DNA of 64,000 nucleotides from Gemmatimonadota bacterium (GCA_018660835.1 JABJJN010000011.1:1-64000); one strand, 5' to 3'; positions 27,180 through 35,657 are shown, counted from the first letter of the stretch. Numbers and translations are program-made. Notes: generated by a model from the letters alone, not told the origin.

Positions 27180-28454
27180 TTACCCTTGGTCTCGCAGAGA
27201 TACCAGACCTTTTTCACCTTCGCTACGAGCGATCAGCGCGGCGCCACAGGTATCACTCCAGACATTCACGGTAGTACGGCACATATCGAGAACTCGATCC
27301 ACGGCAAGAATCAGCCCGACGCCTTCAAGGGGAAGCCCGACGGCCGTAAGGATGACGGAGATCATCACGAGGCCCGCCATGGGAATACCAGCAGCTCCGA
27401 TCGAGGCCAGCAGAGCGGTCACGACAACAAGCCCCTGCTGCAGGATCGATAATTCGACGCCATAGGCCTGCGCAATAAACAGGGCGGCGACGCACTCATA
27501 CAGTGCCGTTCCATCCATGTTGACTGTCGCGCCAAGAGGTGCCACAAAACTCGTGACGCGATTAGAGACGCCCGCGCGGTTTTCCAGACAGTCAAGGGTC
27601 AGAGGCAGGGTTGCTGACGATGAAGAGGTGGAGAAGGCCGTCAACAGTGCCGGTGACATGGCCTGTGCATGAATGTGAGGGCGAAGTCGGCCCAGGACGC
27701 TGAGCAAGATGGGCAATGTGACACAGGCGTGAATGAGAAGGCCGAGCAAGACGGTGAGCGCGTAGATACCGAGGCCGGCAAAGACATCGATACCTGTGCG
27801 GGCAACCGTTCGACCCACAAGCGCGAAAATTCCCAAGGGCGCGAAGGATAGGATGAAGTGAGTGAGTTTCATCATCACCGCGAAGGCACTGGTAAAAATC
27901 GACTCGAGAGGCTTGCGCTGAGCTTCGGGTAGCCGAGTAATAAAAGTGCCGAACAGTAGGGCGAAGACGATAATCTGCAGCATATTCCCTTCTGCCATGG
28001 CGGCGAAGGGATTGCTTGGCACCAGGTCCAGCAGCAGGCGGATTAACGCGGCCCCCGGTGAATCCCCGAACCGATCCATTGATGCGGCGAGACGTTCGGG
28101 ACGATCAGCCAGCCCCAGATCGACACCAACACCGGGTTGAGTCAGGTTGACGAGAATGAGACCCGTTACAATGGCCAGCAAGGAAGTCATCGTATAGTAG
28201 AGGAGCGTTTTGCCACTTAGGCGACCCACACCCTCACCACCGCCCAGGCCTGCGACGCCACATATGATCGATGTCGTGATCAGGGGGACGATGACCATCC
28301 TCAATCCCTTGAGAAACAGGTCGCCGACAAAGTCTACGGATGTCACCACATCCGGGATCACGACGCCAGCCAGGGCACCGAGAATCAGTGCCGCCAGGAT
28401 TTGCCAGTGCAGAGCCAGGCGGAAGATAGATCTGGACATGGTTTGCTCGCTCAT
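27180..28454 (-). CDS. Dicarboxylate/amino acid:cation symporter (DAACS family)
   Basis: 424 residues with eight transmembrane helices and two re-entrant hairpins in the GltP/DctA/EAAT fold. Diagnostic motifs are the serine-rich hairpin tip FSTSSSSATLPLT, the cation and substrate site APLGATVNMDGTALYE, and helix eight VDRVLDMCRTTVNVWSD. It takes up glutamate, aspartate or C4-dicarboxylates with sodium or protons. The Arg of the last motif fits acidic substrates. It is transcribed away from cysS; the shared 130-base region contains a 22-bp direct repeat. Confidence 0.93.
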   Translation of the reverse strand: MSEQTMSRSIFRLALHWQILAALILGALAGVVIPDVVTSVDFVGDLFLKGLRMVIVPLITTSIICGVAGLGGGEGVGRLSGKTLLYYTMTSLLAIVTGLILVNLTQPGVGVDLGLADRPERLAASMDRFGDSPGAALIRLLLDLVPSNPFAAMAEGNMLQIIVFALLFGTFITRLPEAQRKPLESIFTSAFAVMMKLTHFILSFAPLGIFALVGRTVARTGIDVFAGLGIYALTVLLGLLIHACVTLPILLSVLGRLRPHIHAQAMSPALLTAFSTSSSSATLPLTLDCLENRAGVSNRVTSFVAPLGATVNMDGTALYECVAALFIAQAYGVELSILQQGLVVVTALLASIGAAGIPMAGLVMISVILTAVGLPLEGVGLILAVDRVLDMCRTTVNVWSDTCGAALIARSEGEKGLVSLRDQG

Positions 28455-28472
28455 GCAGAGTCCTAGGGTATG

Positions 28473-28516
28473 CCTAACAGACTCGCGGGTTGGTCCTAAC
28501 GGACTCGTGGGTGGGT
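28473..28516. repeat. 22-bp tandem direct repeat upstream of the symporter gene
   Basis: CCTAACAGACTCGCGGGTTGGT (28473-28494) is followed directly by a copy with three mismatches (28495-28516). It sits 19 bases upstream of the symporter start on the minus strand and about 70 bases before cysS, a place suited to an operator. Confidence 0.75.
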
Positions 28517-28587
28517 TCGGGGCAACCTAAAGGGCAGGTGCCTGAGTGAGCAAATAAAACAAACGAGAAGGCAGTGCTGAGGAGAGG

Positions 28588-30027
28588 ATGACACAGATCA
28601 GATTTTACGACACTCCCCGTAGGGAGAAGGTTGCCTTCGAACCACTCGAAGAAGGCAAGATTCGCATGTACAGTTGTGGGCCCACGGTGTGGGACTACGC
28701 ACACATTGGCAATTTCCGCGCCTTCTTGTTCCCCGATGTGCTCAAGCGATATCTGCAATATCGTGGTTTTGTGGTGGAGCACGTCATGAATTTGACCGAC
28801 GTAGACGACCGCATCGTCAAGCAGGTCGGTGACGGCGGGACAACGCTCAATGAGTACGTGCAAACCTACATCGATGGATTCTTTGATGATCTGGATCGGC
28901 TGGGCATCCAGAGGGCTGATCGATATCCACGGGCGACAGAGCATGTGGAAGAAATGGTACAGCTCATCGAAAAACTCGTCGCAGAGGGCGCTGCCTATGA
29001 GCGTGACGGGTCCGTCTATTTTGCCATTGAGTCCTTCAAATCATACGGTGAATTTGCCCATCTCGATTTGACTGGCATGCGCGATGGCGTGCGCATCGAC
29101 AGTGACAAATATGACAAAGAACACGTGCGCGACTTCGTTCTTTGGAAAGCGTGGACCGAAGCCGATGGTGACATCGCCTGGCCTTCGCCCTTTGGACGTG
29201 GGCGCCCCGGGTGGCATTTGGAATGCTCGTGCATGTCGATGAAGTATCTGGGGGAAACATTTGATATTCACACGGGGGGAGTGGATCTCATTTTTCCACA
29301 CCACCAGAACGAGATCGCTCAAAGCGAAGCGTCGACTCACCGTCCCTTCGTGCGTTATTGGATGCACAACGAATTCGTGAACATTGACGGTGCGGGGATG
29401 TCAAAAAGTGTCGGCAACAATGTCCGACTGCAGGACATTGGCGACCGAGAGCAGATTCAAGCATACCGCTATCTGGTTGTCACCTCTCACTATCGCACCA
29501 TTTTGAATTTCACTGACGAGGCTCTGAAGGCCGCCAGCAGCGCCCGACGCCGACTCAATCGCCTGGCAAATCGCTTACGGGAGACCTCTTGCGGTGACGG
29601 TGCCGCAGCAAGCGCCTCCCTTGAGCCAAATGCTTGGAATGAGGCGGTGCAGACCGCAGAAGATGCCTTCAGGTTGGCCCTCGATGACGATCTGAATACG
29701 CCAAGGGCGATGGCGGCCATCTTCGGTCTGGTGGGAGATGCGGAACGCTTGTTGGGCAGCGACGAGATGGCGCCCCAGGACGCGGCGGTGGCACTGAAAT
29801 TCCTCACCGTGACTGATGGCGTTCTAGGCTTCCTTGACGATGTCGACGAATCCGAGCCCGAAGCAGCCGTCGAACTCACACCCAATCAGCAGCAGATGCT
29901 GGAAGATCGCCATCAGGCTCGATCCTCAAAAGACTGGTCCCGCGCAGATGAATTGCGCGACCTCCTGGCAGCTGAGGGTATTGCCGTCATTGACGGTCCC
30001 GAAGGTCAGCAATGGACTCAGACATAG
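28588..30027 (+). CDS. cysS: Cysteinyl-tRNA synthetase
   Basis: 479 residues, a class I synthetase that charges tRNA-Cys. The HIGH-type motif is AHIGN, preceded by the zinc ligand in YSCGPTVWDY. Further zinc-site residues appear in LECSCMSMKYLG and FPHHQNE. The KMSKS loop is GMSKSVGN (271-274). The C-terminal DALR-like helical and anticodon domains are present, ending in RADELRDLLAAEG. Length is typical. The start has GAGGAGAGG directly upstream. Confidence 0.97.
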   Translation: MTQIRFYDTPRREKVAFEPLEEGKIRMYSCGPTVWDYAHIGNFRAFLFPDVLKRYLQYRGFVVEHVMNLTDVDDRIVKQVGDGGTTLNEYVQTYIDGFFDDLDRLGIQRADRYPRATEHVEEMVQLIEKLVAEGAAYERDGSVYFAIESFKSYGEFAHLDLTGMRDGVRIDSDKYDKEHVRDFVLWKAWTEADGDIAWPSPFGRGRPGWHLECSCMSMKYLGETFDIHTGGVDLIFPHHQNEIAQSEASTHRPFVRYWMHNEFVNIDGAGMSKSVGNNVRLQDIGDREQIQAYRYLVVTSHYRTILNFTDEALKAASSARRRLNRLANRLRETSCGDGAAASASLEPNAWNEAVQTAEDAFRLALDDDLNTPRAMAAIFGLVGDAERLLGSDEMAPQDAAVALKFLTVTDGVLGFLDDVDESEPEAAVELTPNQQQMLEDRHQARSSKDWSRADELRDLLAAEGIAVIDGPEGQQWTQT

Positions 30028-30122
30028 GCCGCAACAAAGTCTCATGTCAGCCTGCAGTAAGTGTAGGAACTAGCTGAGCCACAACGATTAAGCCCTCATC
30101 AATCCCTTGACTTTCCAGACGC

Positions 30123-30179
30123 TCAATGTCTTCTTTGTGAGAGCCACAAGACGGCCGGGGCGTCGAGTTTTCGCCTCAT
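30123..30179 (-). CDS. Possible 18-residue leader or micro-ORF with a strong ribosome binding site
   Basis: On the minus strand AGGAGGAGA (30184-30192) precedes ATG at 30179 by four bases, a far better Shine-Dalgarno than most genes here have. The frame opened is only 18 codons (MRRKLDAPAVLWLSQRRH). It points away from the module gene starting at 30209. Other frames downstream stay open slightly longer, so a decayed small gene is also possible. Confidence 0.25.
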   Translation of the reverse strand: MRRKLDAPAVLWLSQRRH

Positions 30180-30208
30180 GATATCTCCTCCTATTTCTCT
30201 TCGGCGTG

Positions 30209-32062
30209 ATGACTGGCGAAACCTCTTATCTGTCCAGTGCACTTCGTACTGAATTGTGGACGTCCCTGGGGGACCGTTTACGGGGTGGAGCCGCGCTGTG
30301 TACGAATGGCGATTTCCTAGATACCCTGAGTGAGATCTACGAGGAGATCACCGGCGACGTGGCACCGGAGCTTGTGCGCCAGGAAATCCAGCAAATGGTC
30401 GCCGCCGTGAATCAAGCCCATCCAGAGACCTATCTTGCCAAAGGCGTCCAGAACGGGATTGCCCGTGCCTTCGAGGAAGGGGTGCGACGACTCAATTGGG
30501 ACATCGACAAGATCCAGACGGCTGGCGCGGGGACCATGCGTCGCTTTCGCCAGAAGGATAGCGTGCGAGAGCTATTTGCCGATGCAAATCTGCAGCCTGA
30601 ACAGATCTCCGTCGCCGACTGCGTGCAGCAGGTCATCCAGGAGGTGGCTCCTGACCGTGAGCAGGGAACACGGCCTGAACGAGAGCGACCCGCCTTCCGC
30701 CCGGACCTGAAGGTCCAGACTCCACCTCCAGACGACGAGCCGACGGCTCCTGCAGGTGCGATTGACGCCGAAACACAGGCGTTGGTTGAGTCAGGCGAGG
30801 TGGACGCTGCCGAGGTCAAGCGCCGCGCCGAAGCGCAGCAGAAGCGCCAGTCAGAGCTCGAAGAGCGCGAGATGGGTAAGGCCTATTCTTCTGATCGAAT
30901 CAAATCCTACGTCGATCAAGGTGTTGTCAGTGAAGAAGAGGGTGAAAAGCTGGAGGAACTCGGTAAGGTCGACGCGAGAGTGAAGAACGGCGAGATCACC
31001 GAGGAAGAAGCCGCAGAGATTCGCAATACGCTGATGGAGAAGGGGGCAAGGGACAAGATCGAGCGGCAGGTGCGCGAAGCCGTTGCTGATTCTGTTCGCT
31101 ATCTACAGGTCTTCGAGTCGATGCAGAAGATCAACCCCCAATACCATGATGCGATCGGCTTCCTCATTCAGCACAAGAATGTGGTCGTCGCCACCGACGG
31201 GGGCAGTGTCGACTTTGCCCCCGCCATCAAGGGGCTGATGGAGGACGTTGACTTGCTCGATGATGTGCTCAATATCATGGAGCGCAAGGATCAGGAATTG
31301 CGCATGATTTCTGTTCGACTCCATCCGTACAGCAGTATCATGAGTCGGGGCATCGAGCGCATCGGCAATATGACAATCGAGGAAAGCTTCGTAGAAGATC
31401 TGGAGAAGCTCGATTCTGAGGGGATGTCAGATCGACTCAGTTCACCGGATCAGATGCAACGTGTGCGTCCTGCGGCGGACATGCGTTGTATGATCAGTCT
31501 TGTCGATCACGTGTCGAAACGGACGCGCTTTCGCAAAGAACTCCGTCTCCTGCGTATCAGCAAGCAGCTCGAGGAATTCTATCAAGGTACGAGTGACATG
31601 AAGGAGGCTCGCCATCAGGCGGAGGGGTTCCTGAATCGTCGCTTGCGCCGACTCTTTCCTGACATGAATGCAGATGAAGCGGCCGAGCTGAAGCAGCGCT
31701 CTACTGAGATGATGGATCAGCTGGAGCAGCGTATCATCGACGAGCGCAAGTCCGAGGTGGAAGCCAAACGCACAAAGGTCGAAGAGGCACAGGCGAAGAA
31801 GCCGGCCGAGGGCGGCGACGATGACATGGAACTGTCGGAGGACGAGATCAAGAGCGGCGTGCAGATCGGTCGCGTCGAGATGCGGGTTGCCGGTAGCTCG
31901 CGACGAATTCCGACGAAGATCATGCCCGACCCAGATGATCCTGAAAAGATGTGTATCGCAAGTCGTGATCCCGATACGCGCGACATCGTTCCAGCCAAGC
32001 GTCGTGGTGCGGTTCGATACATTGAGAAAGCCCGTGACGGTACTTGGCGCGAAGGTCGATGA
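30209..32062 (+). CDS. Unrecognised 617-residue helical protein, first gene of a three-gene module
   Basis: I do not recognise a family. An N-terminal helical domain (1-140) is followed by a Pro-rich linker (about 146-180) and a charged helical region with two short motifs resembling each other (VVSEEEGEKLEEL and EITEEEAAEIRNT, about 232-275). A central domain (about 300-480) contains FLIQHKNVVVATDGG and LHPYSSIMSRGIERIG. A coiled-coil arm near 500-540 carries many Glu/Lys residues. The last 65 residues are basic and beta-rich (RVEMRVAGSSRRIPTKIM). No signal peptide or membrane helix is seen. ATG at 30209 is used; GTG at 30206 is adjacent. Its stop abuts the start of the ATPase gene. Confidence 0.7.
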   Translation: MTGETSYLSSALRTELWTSLGDRLRGGAALCTNGDFLDTLSEIYEEITGDVAPELVRQEIQQMVAAVNQAHPETYLAKGVQNGIARAFEEGVRRLNWDIDKIQTAGAGTMRRFRQKDSVRELFADANLQPEQISVADCVQQVIQEVAPDREQGTRPERERPAFRPDLKVQTPPPDDEPTAPAGAIDAETQALVESGEVDAAEVKRRAEAQQKRQSELEEREMGKAYSSDRIKSYVDQGVVSEEEGEKLEELGKVDARVKNGEITEEEAAEIRNTLMEKGARDKIERQVREAVADSVRYLQVFESMQKINPQYHDAIGFLIQHKNVVVATDGGSVDFAPAIKGLMEDVDLLDDVLNIMERKDQELRMISVRLHPYSSIMSRGIERIGNMTIEESFVEDLEKLDSEGMSDRLSSPDQMQRVRPAADMRCMISLVDHVSKRTRFRKELRLLRISKQLEEFYQGTSDMKEARHQAEGFLNRRLRRLFPDMNADEAAELKQRSTEMMDQLEQRIIDERKSEVEAKRTKVEEAQAKKPAEGGDDDMELSEDEIKSGVQIGRVEMRVAGSSRRIPTKIMPDPDDPEKMCIASRDPDTRDIVPAKRRGAVRYIEKARDGTWREGR

Positions 32063-33499
32063 ATGACCGGTGACTCTGCTCACCTGGCAAGTGCCAAGTC
32101 CGCCGCCGCAACGATCGATCGACTCAACTGTGTAGACACCTTCGAGCGTTGTTGGCCCATTCTGCCGCCGGCAGTCACCAAGGCCCTGCGGTCCCTTCTG
32201 GTTGAGCCGTCATTGTCCCCGACAGGCTCAATGGATGCGGCGTGTGTGGCGTTGCTGGCTGCTCTGCAGAACGCTGGACGGGAGTCGCTCCATGCCCTGT
32301 GTGTCGACGGGCTTCTTGATGACGACACGCATCCCTTCATGAATTGCCTTTCCCGAGGCATTGAGCCGGACGTGTCGACGCGGAACCTGCTCAAGCGCGA
32401 TCTGCAACGCTTGCAGAGCGTCGCTGAACTGCCGTGGTGGGAACTGGTTGCCGCAGCCGGTGTTGACTGGGTGGAGGCACCCGAGACTGGATCGCATCGC
32501 TCAAATCAGAGACCAGTACCCTCCAAGACAGAGAGTGCGCCCTGGTCATCGATTGCGGAGCGATCTCGCTTGGAAGCCCGATTGGGTGCCCATGTTGTCT
32601 GGGCGGATCTGTCGCAAGAGCTGGAGGCGTTCTGGCGTCGTTATGGTTGTGGTCCACGCCAGGGGATTGCCGCCTATCGACTCGCAGATGTCGCGGGTTT
32701 ACCAGCCCTGCGACCGATTGAGAATTTCGATGCCTTCCCGCTCGAGTGGTTGCAGTTAGGTAGTGCACGCATCCAGCTGCTCGACGACAACACGCGCGCC
32801 TTGCTGGAAGGCGCGGGCGCCGTAAATACACTGATTTGGGGGCCACGTGGCTGTGGCAAATCAACGCTGATTCGGGCTCTTGTGGGCAAATACTGGCAAC
32901 AGGGATTGCGTGCGATCGAGATTCCTGCCGCAGCCTATGAGCAGCTGCCTTCGCTTTTTGAACTGGTGCGGGACCGGACAGAATGCTTCATCGCGGTCCT
33001 CGACAATATTGCCCTCGAGCCACAGGATCCGGCACATCGAACCTTGGCAACGCTACTTGATGGGGGGCTTGAACGCACACCAGAGAACCTGGTTTTCTAC
33101 GCGACGTCAAACTACAAGGATCTCGTTGACCGCCACGGCGAGAGACCCGGTGGTCCTCCGGCGCAGCAGGCAGACGCAGCCGTGCTGGCACGACAACTCG
33201 GTGCTACAGAGCCGAGCCTCCAGGCGTATGACCCCCAAGGACTGCAGCGACTCGATGAACGGCGTGCACTGGACGATCGATTCGCCCTGAAAGTCTTCAT
33301 AGATCTTCCAACACAATCACAATACGAACAGATTCTGATCGCTTACGCTGAACGCGCTGACTTGCCCGATAGCAGACAAGAATTGCTGGCTGACTTCCGC
33401 ATCTGGTGCATGCGTCACAATCACGACCTCGTCGGCGGTCGCACGGCCCGCGACTATGTCCGGTATCGTGCCGCCAAGGCGCGGGAGACGGACGGATGA
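32063..33499 (+). CDS. DUF815-like AAA+ ATPase, second gene of the module
   Basis: 478 residues. The C-terminal half matches the DUF815 ATPase pattern. Walker A is WGPRGCGKSTL (about 258-268), followed by IEIPAAAYEQLPSLFELVR. Walker B is CFIAVLDNIALE (about 308-319). LLDGGLERTPENLVFYATSN gives the sensor 1 region and RRALDDRFALKVFIDLP the arginine-finger region. Walker B reads D-N where DUF815 proteins usually have D-D. The N-terminal 200 residues are not recognised. The start follows the previous stop with no gap, and the end overlaps the next gene as ATGA, so the three proteins are probably made in set ratios. Confidence 0.8.
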   Translation: MTGDSAHLASAKSAAATIDRLNCVDTFERCWPILPPAVTKALRSLLVEPSLSPTGSMDAACVALLAALQNAGRESLHALCVDGLLDDDTHPFMNCLSRGIEPDVSTRNLLKRDLQRLQSVAELPWWELVAAAGVDWVEAPETGSHRSNQRPVPSKTESAPWSSIAERSRLEARLGAHVVWADLSQELEAFWRRYGCGPRQGIAAYRLADVAGLPALRPIENFDAFPLEWLQLGSARIQLLDDNTRALLEGAGAVNTLIWGPRGCGKSTLIRALVGKYWQQGLRAIEIPAAAYEQLPSLFELVRDRTECFIAVLDNIALEPQDPAHRTLATLLDGGLERTPENLVFYATSNYKDLVDRHGERPGGPPAQQADAAVLARQLGATEPSLQAYDPQGLQRLDERRALDDRFALKVFIDLPTQSQYEQILIAYAERADLPDSRQELLADFRIWCMRHNHDLVGGRTARDYVRYRAAKARETDG

Positions 33500-34527
33500 A
33501 TCAGGGGAACTACGATCAGCTGCGCCTTGATGTGGAGAGGCAGTCGCTGCGTTCGATGAAGCGATTCCTCGACTACGCCAAGCGTGTGCGGCAGGAATCG
33601 GGGCTGGACGAACTCGCCCAATGGGTCGCTCGCATTCTCCATGACCCGGAAGGCGTCTATGCAGATGATGAAAGAGCACTCGCCTTCACAGTGGGTGCCT
33701 GCGAGTGGCTGGCTCGGCGTTGGTGCCAAGACATGGACGGCGGTGCCATCATCACAGTGACTGGGGAGGTCGACAAGGTCCGCCTAATACGTCTCCTGAT
33801 CACAGAAAAAGATCCTGCCCGACAGTGGGGGCTTCAGCAGGCTCTGCATGATCTCGATGGCAAGTTATCTGGCTGGATTCAGCAGCGCGCTCTACAGCTT
33901 GCCAGTGTCCCGGGTGACACGGCCGGGCCTGATACTCTCTTTGAAAACTTTGTTGAAGCTCTCGAGCAACTTGATCCGCTTCAGCAAGAGAGTGGGTTGG
34001 AGCATCTCGAGCAGGAATTGGCGTCCGAACGGCAACAGAAGGATCGCCTACGACGCGAAATCGAGGCCGTGACTGAACGCGCCGAACGAGCGGTAGAGAG
34101 GTTGGAAATCCTGGAGGAGGAGGCGAAAGGGTTGCGCAAGACGCTCCGGGACGAGCGCGACAATGGCGACAAACTTCGTCAGGAGAGAAGCAAGCGCATT
34201 CAGTTCGAGCGGGATGCGCGTGAGGCTGCAAGCCAGTTACAACGCCTCAAGGACGAATACGTGAAACTGGATCAGAGGCTCCGGGAGACCGTTCGCCGCC
34301 AACCGGCAACGAATCAGCCTCTATTGGATCAGTTACGGCAGATGGCGCCCGCGGACCTTTTGGGTTTGGATGCACGATCCGATGAACAGACCGTGAGTCA
34401 AGTGCGGCGACGATTTGCCGCTGTCTTCCACTCTGATCGGACCGCCCACCTGCCACCCTGGGTAGCCGACCTGTTCGATCATCTGTTGGGCCTGGTAAAT
34501 GCTGCTTGCGACAGAGCGCGCAAATGA
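33496..34527 (+). CDS. Coiled-coil protein with degenerate C-terminal J-like domain, third gene of the module
   Basis: 343 residues. A helical N-terminal domain (1-150) is followed by a long coiled coil (about 165-275, e.g. LEQELASERQQKDRLRREIE). The last 60 residues resemble a J domain: DLLGLDARSDEQTVSQVRRR, then FHSDRTAHL, then a helix ending LGLVNAACDRARK. The HPD tripeptide needed to stimulate Hsp70 is H312-S313-D314. The start at 33496 overlaps the ATPase stop. The stop codon lies inside one arm of a large inverted repeat. The J-like assignment is by eye and moderate. Confidence 0.7.
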   Translation: MNQGNYDQLRLDVERQSLRSMKRFLDYAKRVRQESGLDELAQWVARILHDPEGVYADDERALAFTVGACEWLARRWCQDMDGGAIITVTGEVDKVRLIRLLITEKDPARQWGLQQALHDLDGKLSGWIQQRALQLASVPGDTAGPDTLFENFVEALEQLDPLQQESGLEHLEQELASERQQKDRLRREIEAVTERAERAVERLEILEEEAKGLRKTLRDERDNGDKLRQERSKRIQFERDAREAASQLQRLKDEYVKLDQRLRETVRRQPATNQPLLDQLRQMAPADLLGLDARSDEQTVSQVRRRFAAVFHSDRTAHLPPWVADLFDHLLGLVNAACDRARK

Positions 34528-34615
34528 TATTGCTCTAACCTGGTAAGAATACTGTACACGAGATGAGCCCGTGTTCCTCGTCAGGAATACGGGCTCATCT
34601 CGTATATCATTTGCG
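34519..34615. repeat. Nested inverted repeat at the end of the module
   Basis: The outer arms CGCAAATGATAT (34519-34530) and ATATCATTTGCG (34604-34615) are perfect 12-bp complements. The left arm includes the stop codon of the upstream gene. The inner arms at 34558-34577 and 34584-34603 pair over 20 bp with one G-U and a 6-base loop. A 27-base one-sided bulge (34531-34557) separates the two stems. There is no T-tract after the hairpin. It could be a factor-independent terminator variant, an mRNA 3' stabiliser, or a trace of a transposition or template-switch event. Confidence 0.9.
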
Positions 34616-34750
34616 TTCGCCTTCAAACAGCTCTCAATCAGGGGAGGAGCCAACCGCCTCGACCGAGAGTGTCAACTGCGTATCGCGGTGTAACGTTTGT
34701 CTATGTATATCCGTTGGTACCGGGTATTACATCAGGTCTGTCGCCCTGTC

Positions 34751-35005
34751 TCAGGCGGCACGACCCATCATCTGATCAAGTCGCCGAGAAATCTGTGAAA
34801 GTGACAGACCTTCCGTGACCCGCATTTCGTGGATGAGGTGTTTGAGGAGTATCACCTCAGCCATGTCGTATAGATCTTTGTTGCCATGACAGTCGGCAAC
34901 TTTGAGCAGACCCTTCGACTTGTATTCTCGCATCTGATGAACCGACTTACCGAACAAGCTAGCCGCGTCTTCGATGCCAATGAGCTTTGTCTTGCGCGCT
35001 GCCAT
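34751..35005 (-). CDS. Small MerR-like helix-turn-helix protein
   Basis: 84 residues, about the size of a lone MerR DNA-binding domain. The winged-helix pattern is visible: IEDAASLFGKSVHQMREYKSKG, then LLKVADCHGNKDLYDMAEV, then LIHEMRVTEGLSLSQISRRL. There is no effector-binding extension. The start ATG at 35005 has AAGGAGG 11 bases upstream; a start at 35038 is less likely. A 13-bp palindrome lies upstream of its start. It is convergent with the three-gene module, so it may regulate the module or only itself. Confidence 0.72.
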   Translation of the reverse strand: MAARKTKLIGIEDAASLFGKSVHQMREYKSKGLLKVADCHGNKDLYDMAEVILLKHLIHEMRVTEGLSLSQISRRLDQMMGRAA

Positions 35006-35027
35006 TGATAAAGACCTCCTTGTCTTT

Positions 35028-35040
35028 ACGTGTGACACGT
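35028..35040. promoter_or_regulatory. 13-bp palindromic operator candidate
   Basis: ACGTGTGACACGT is a perfect 6+1+6 palindrome in the leader of the MerR-like gene. It lies just downstream of a possible minus-strand -10 TATATT (35046-35051). No good -35 is seen, which is common for MerR-regulated promoters. Confidence 0.45.
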
Positions 35041-35104
35041 GCGGGAATATAGTGCTATGTAATACTAAGCTTATCGGCGAGAGCCCGTCGGTCTTGAGGA
35101 ATAT

Positions 35105-35488
35105 TCAGTCTTTTTTCTCGAGAAGCTCAACTTCGTAGCCATCAGGGTCGTCGATGAAGGCCATCTTCCGCCCTTCAGGGAAAGTCACCCGCCAATCTCC
35201 AGGCCAGATTTCGACACCTGCCTTCTCGAGTGTGTCGCAGAAGTCGATCAGATCCGGCACACCGATCGCAAAATGCATCAAGTCTTCGGGCACCTTCAGA
35301 TCGTAGTCAGGCGACCAGGTCAGTTCGAGGGTGTGCGCATTCCCAGGTAACTCGAGGTGGGCAACGTGGTTGCCGGCAGGGGACTTGTCGGTTCGGCTCT
35401 GCAGTTCAAATCCAAGATGATTACAATACCAATCGATCGAGCGATCGAGGTCACCCACGCGGATTCTCGTGTGCAATAGATGAAGCAT
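35105..35488 (-). CDS. gloA: Glyoxalase I (lactoylglutathione lyase) family protein
   Basis: 127 residues, the size of bacterial glyoxalase I, which converts the methylglyoxal-glutathione hemithioacetal to lactoylglutathione. The opening LLHTRIRVGDLDRSIDWY with its metal His, the NHVAHLELPGN segment with a metal Glu, LMHFAIGVPDL with a metal His, and FIDDPDGYEVELLEKK with a metal Glu match the four-ligand set. ATG at 35488 has AGGA six bases upstream. It stands alone between the MerR-like gene and tRNA-Leu. Confidence 0.9.
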   Translation of the reverse strand: MLHLLHTRIRVGDLDRSIDWYCNHLGFELQSRTDKSPAGNHVAHLELPGNAHTLELTWSPDYDLKVPEDLMHFAIGVPDLIDFCDTLEKAGVEIWPGDWRVTFPEGRKMAFIDDPDGYEVELLEKKD

Positions 35489-35657
35489 TCTGCGTCCTCG
35501 CAATGTGAATGGGGGGATGGACCGCCAGGTTGCCGGCAGGAGCGTCTTCCCTATGTTCTGGGGCCCCACTGGGGAAAACGTGACAGATGGGAAGCGAAAC
35601 GGCCGCCCCCAGAAATTGGAGGTGGCCGGTTTGCATGCAGGCGTTTTTTGTAAAGTA

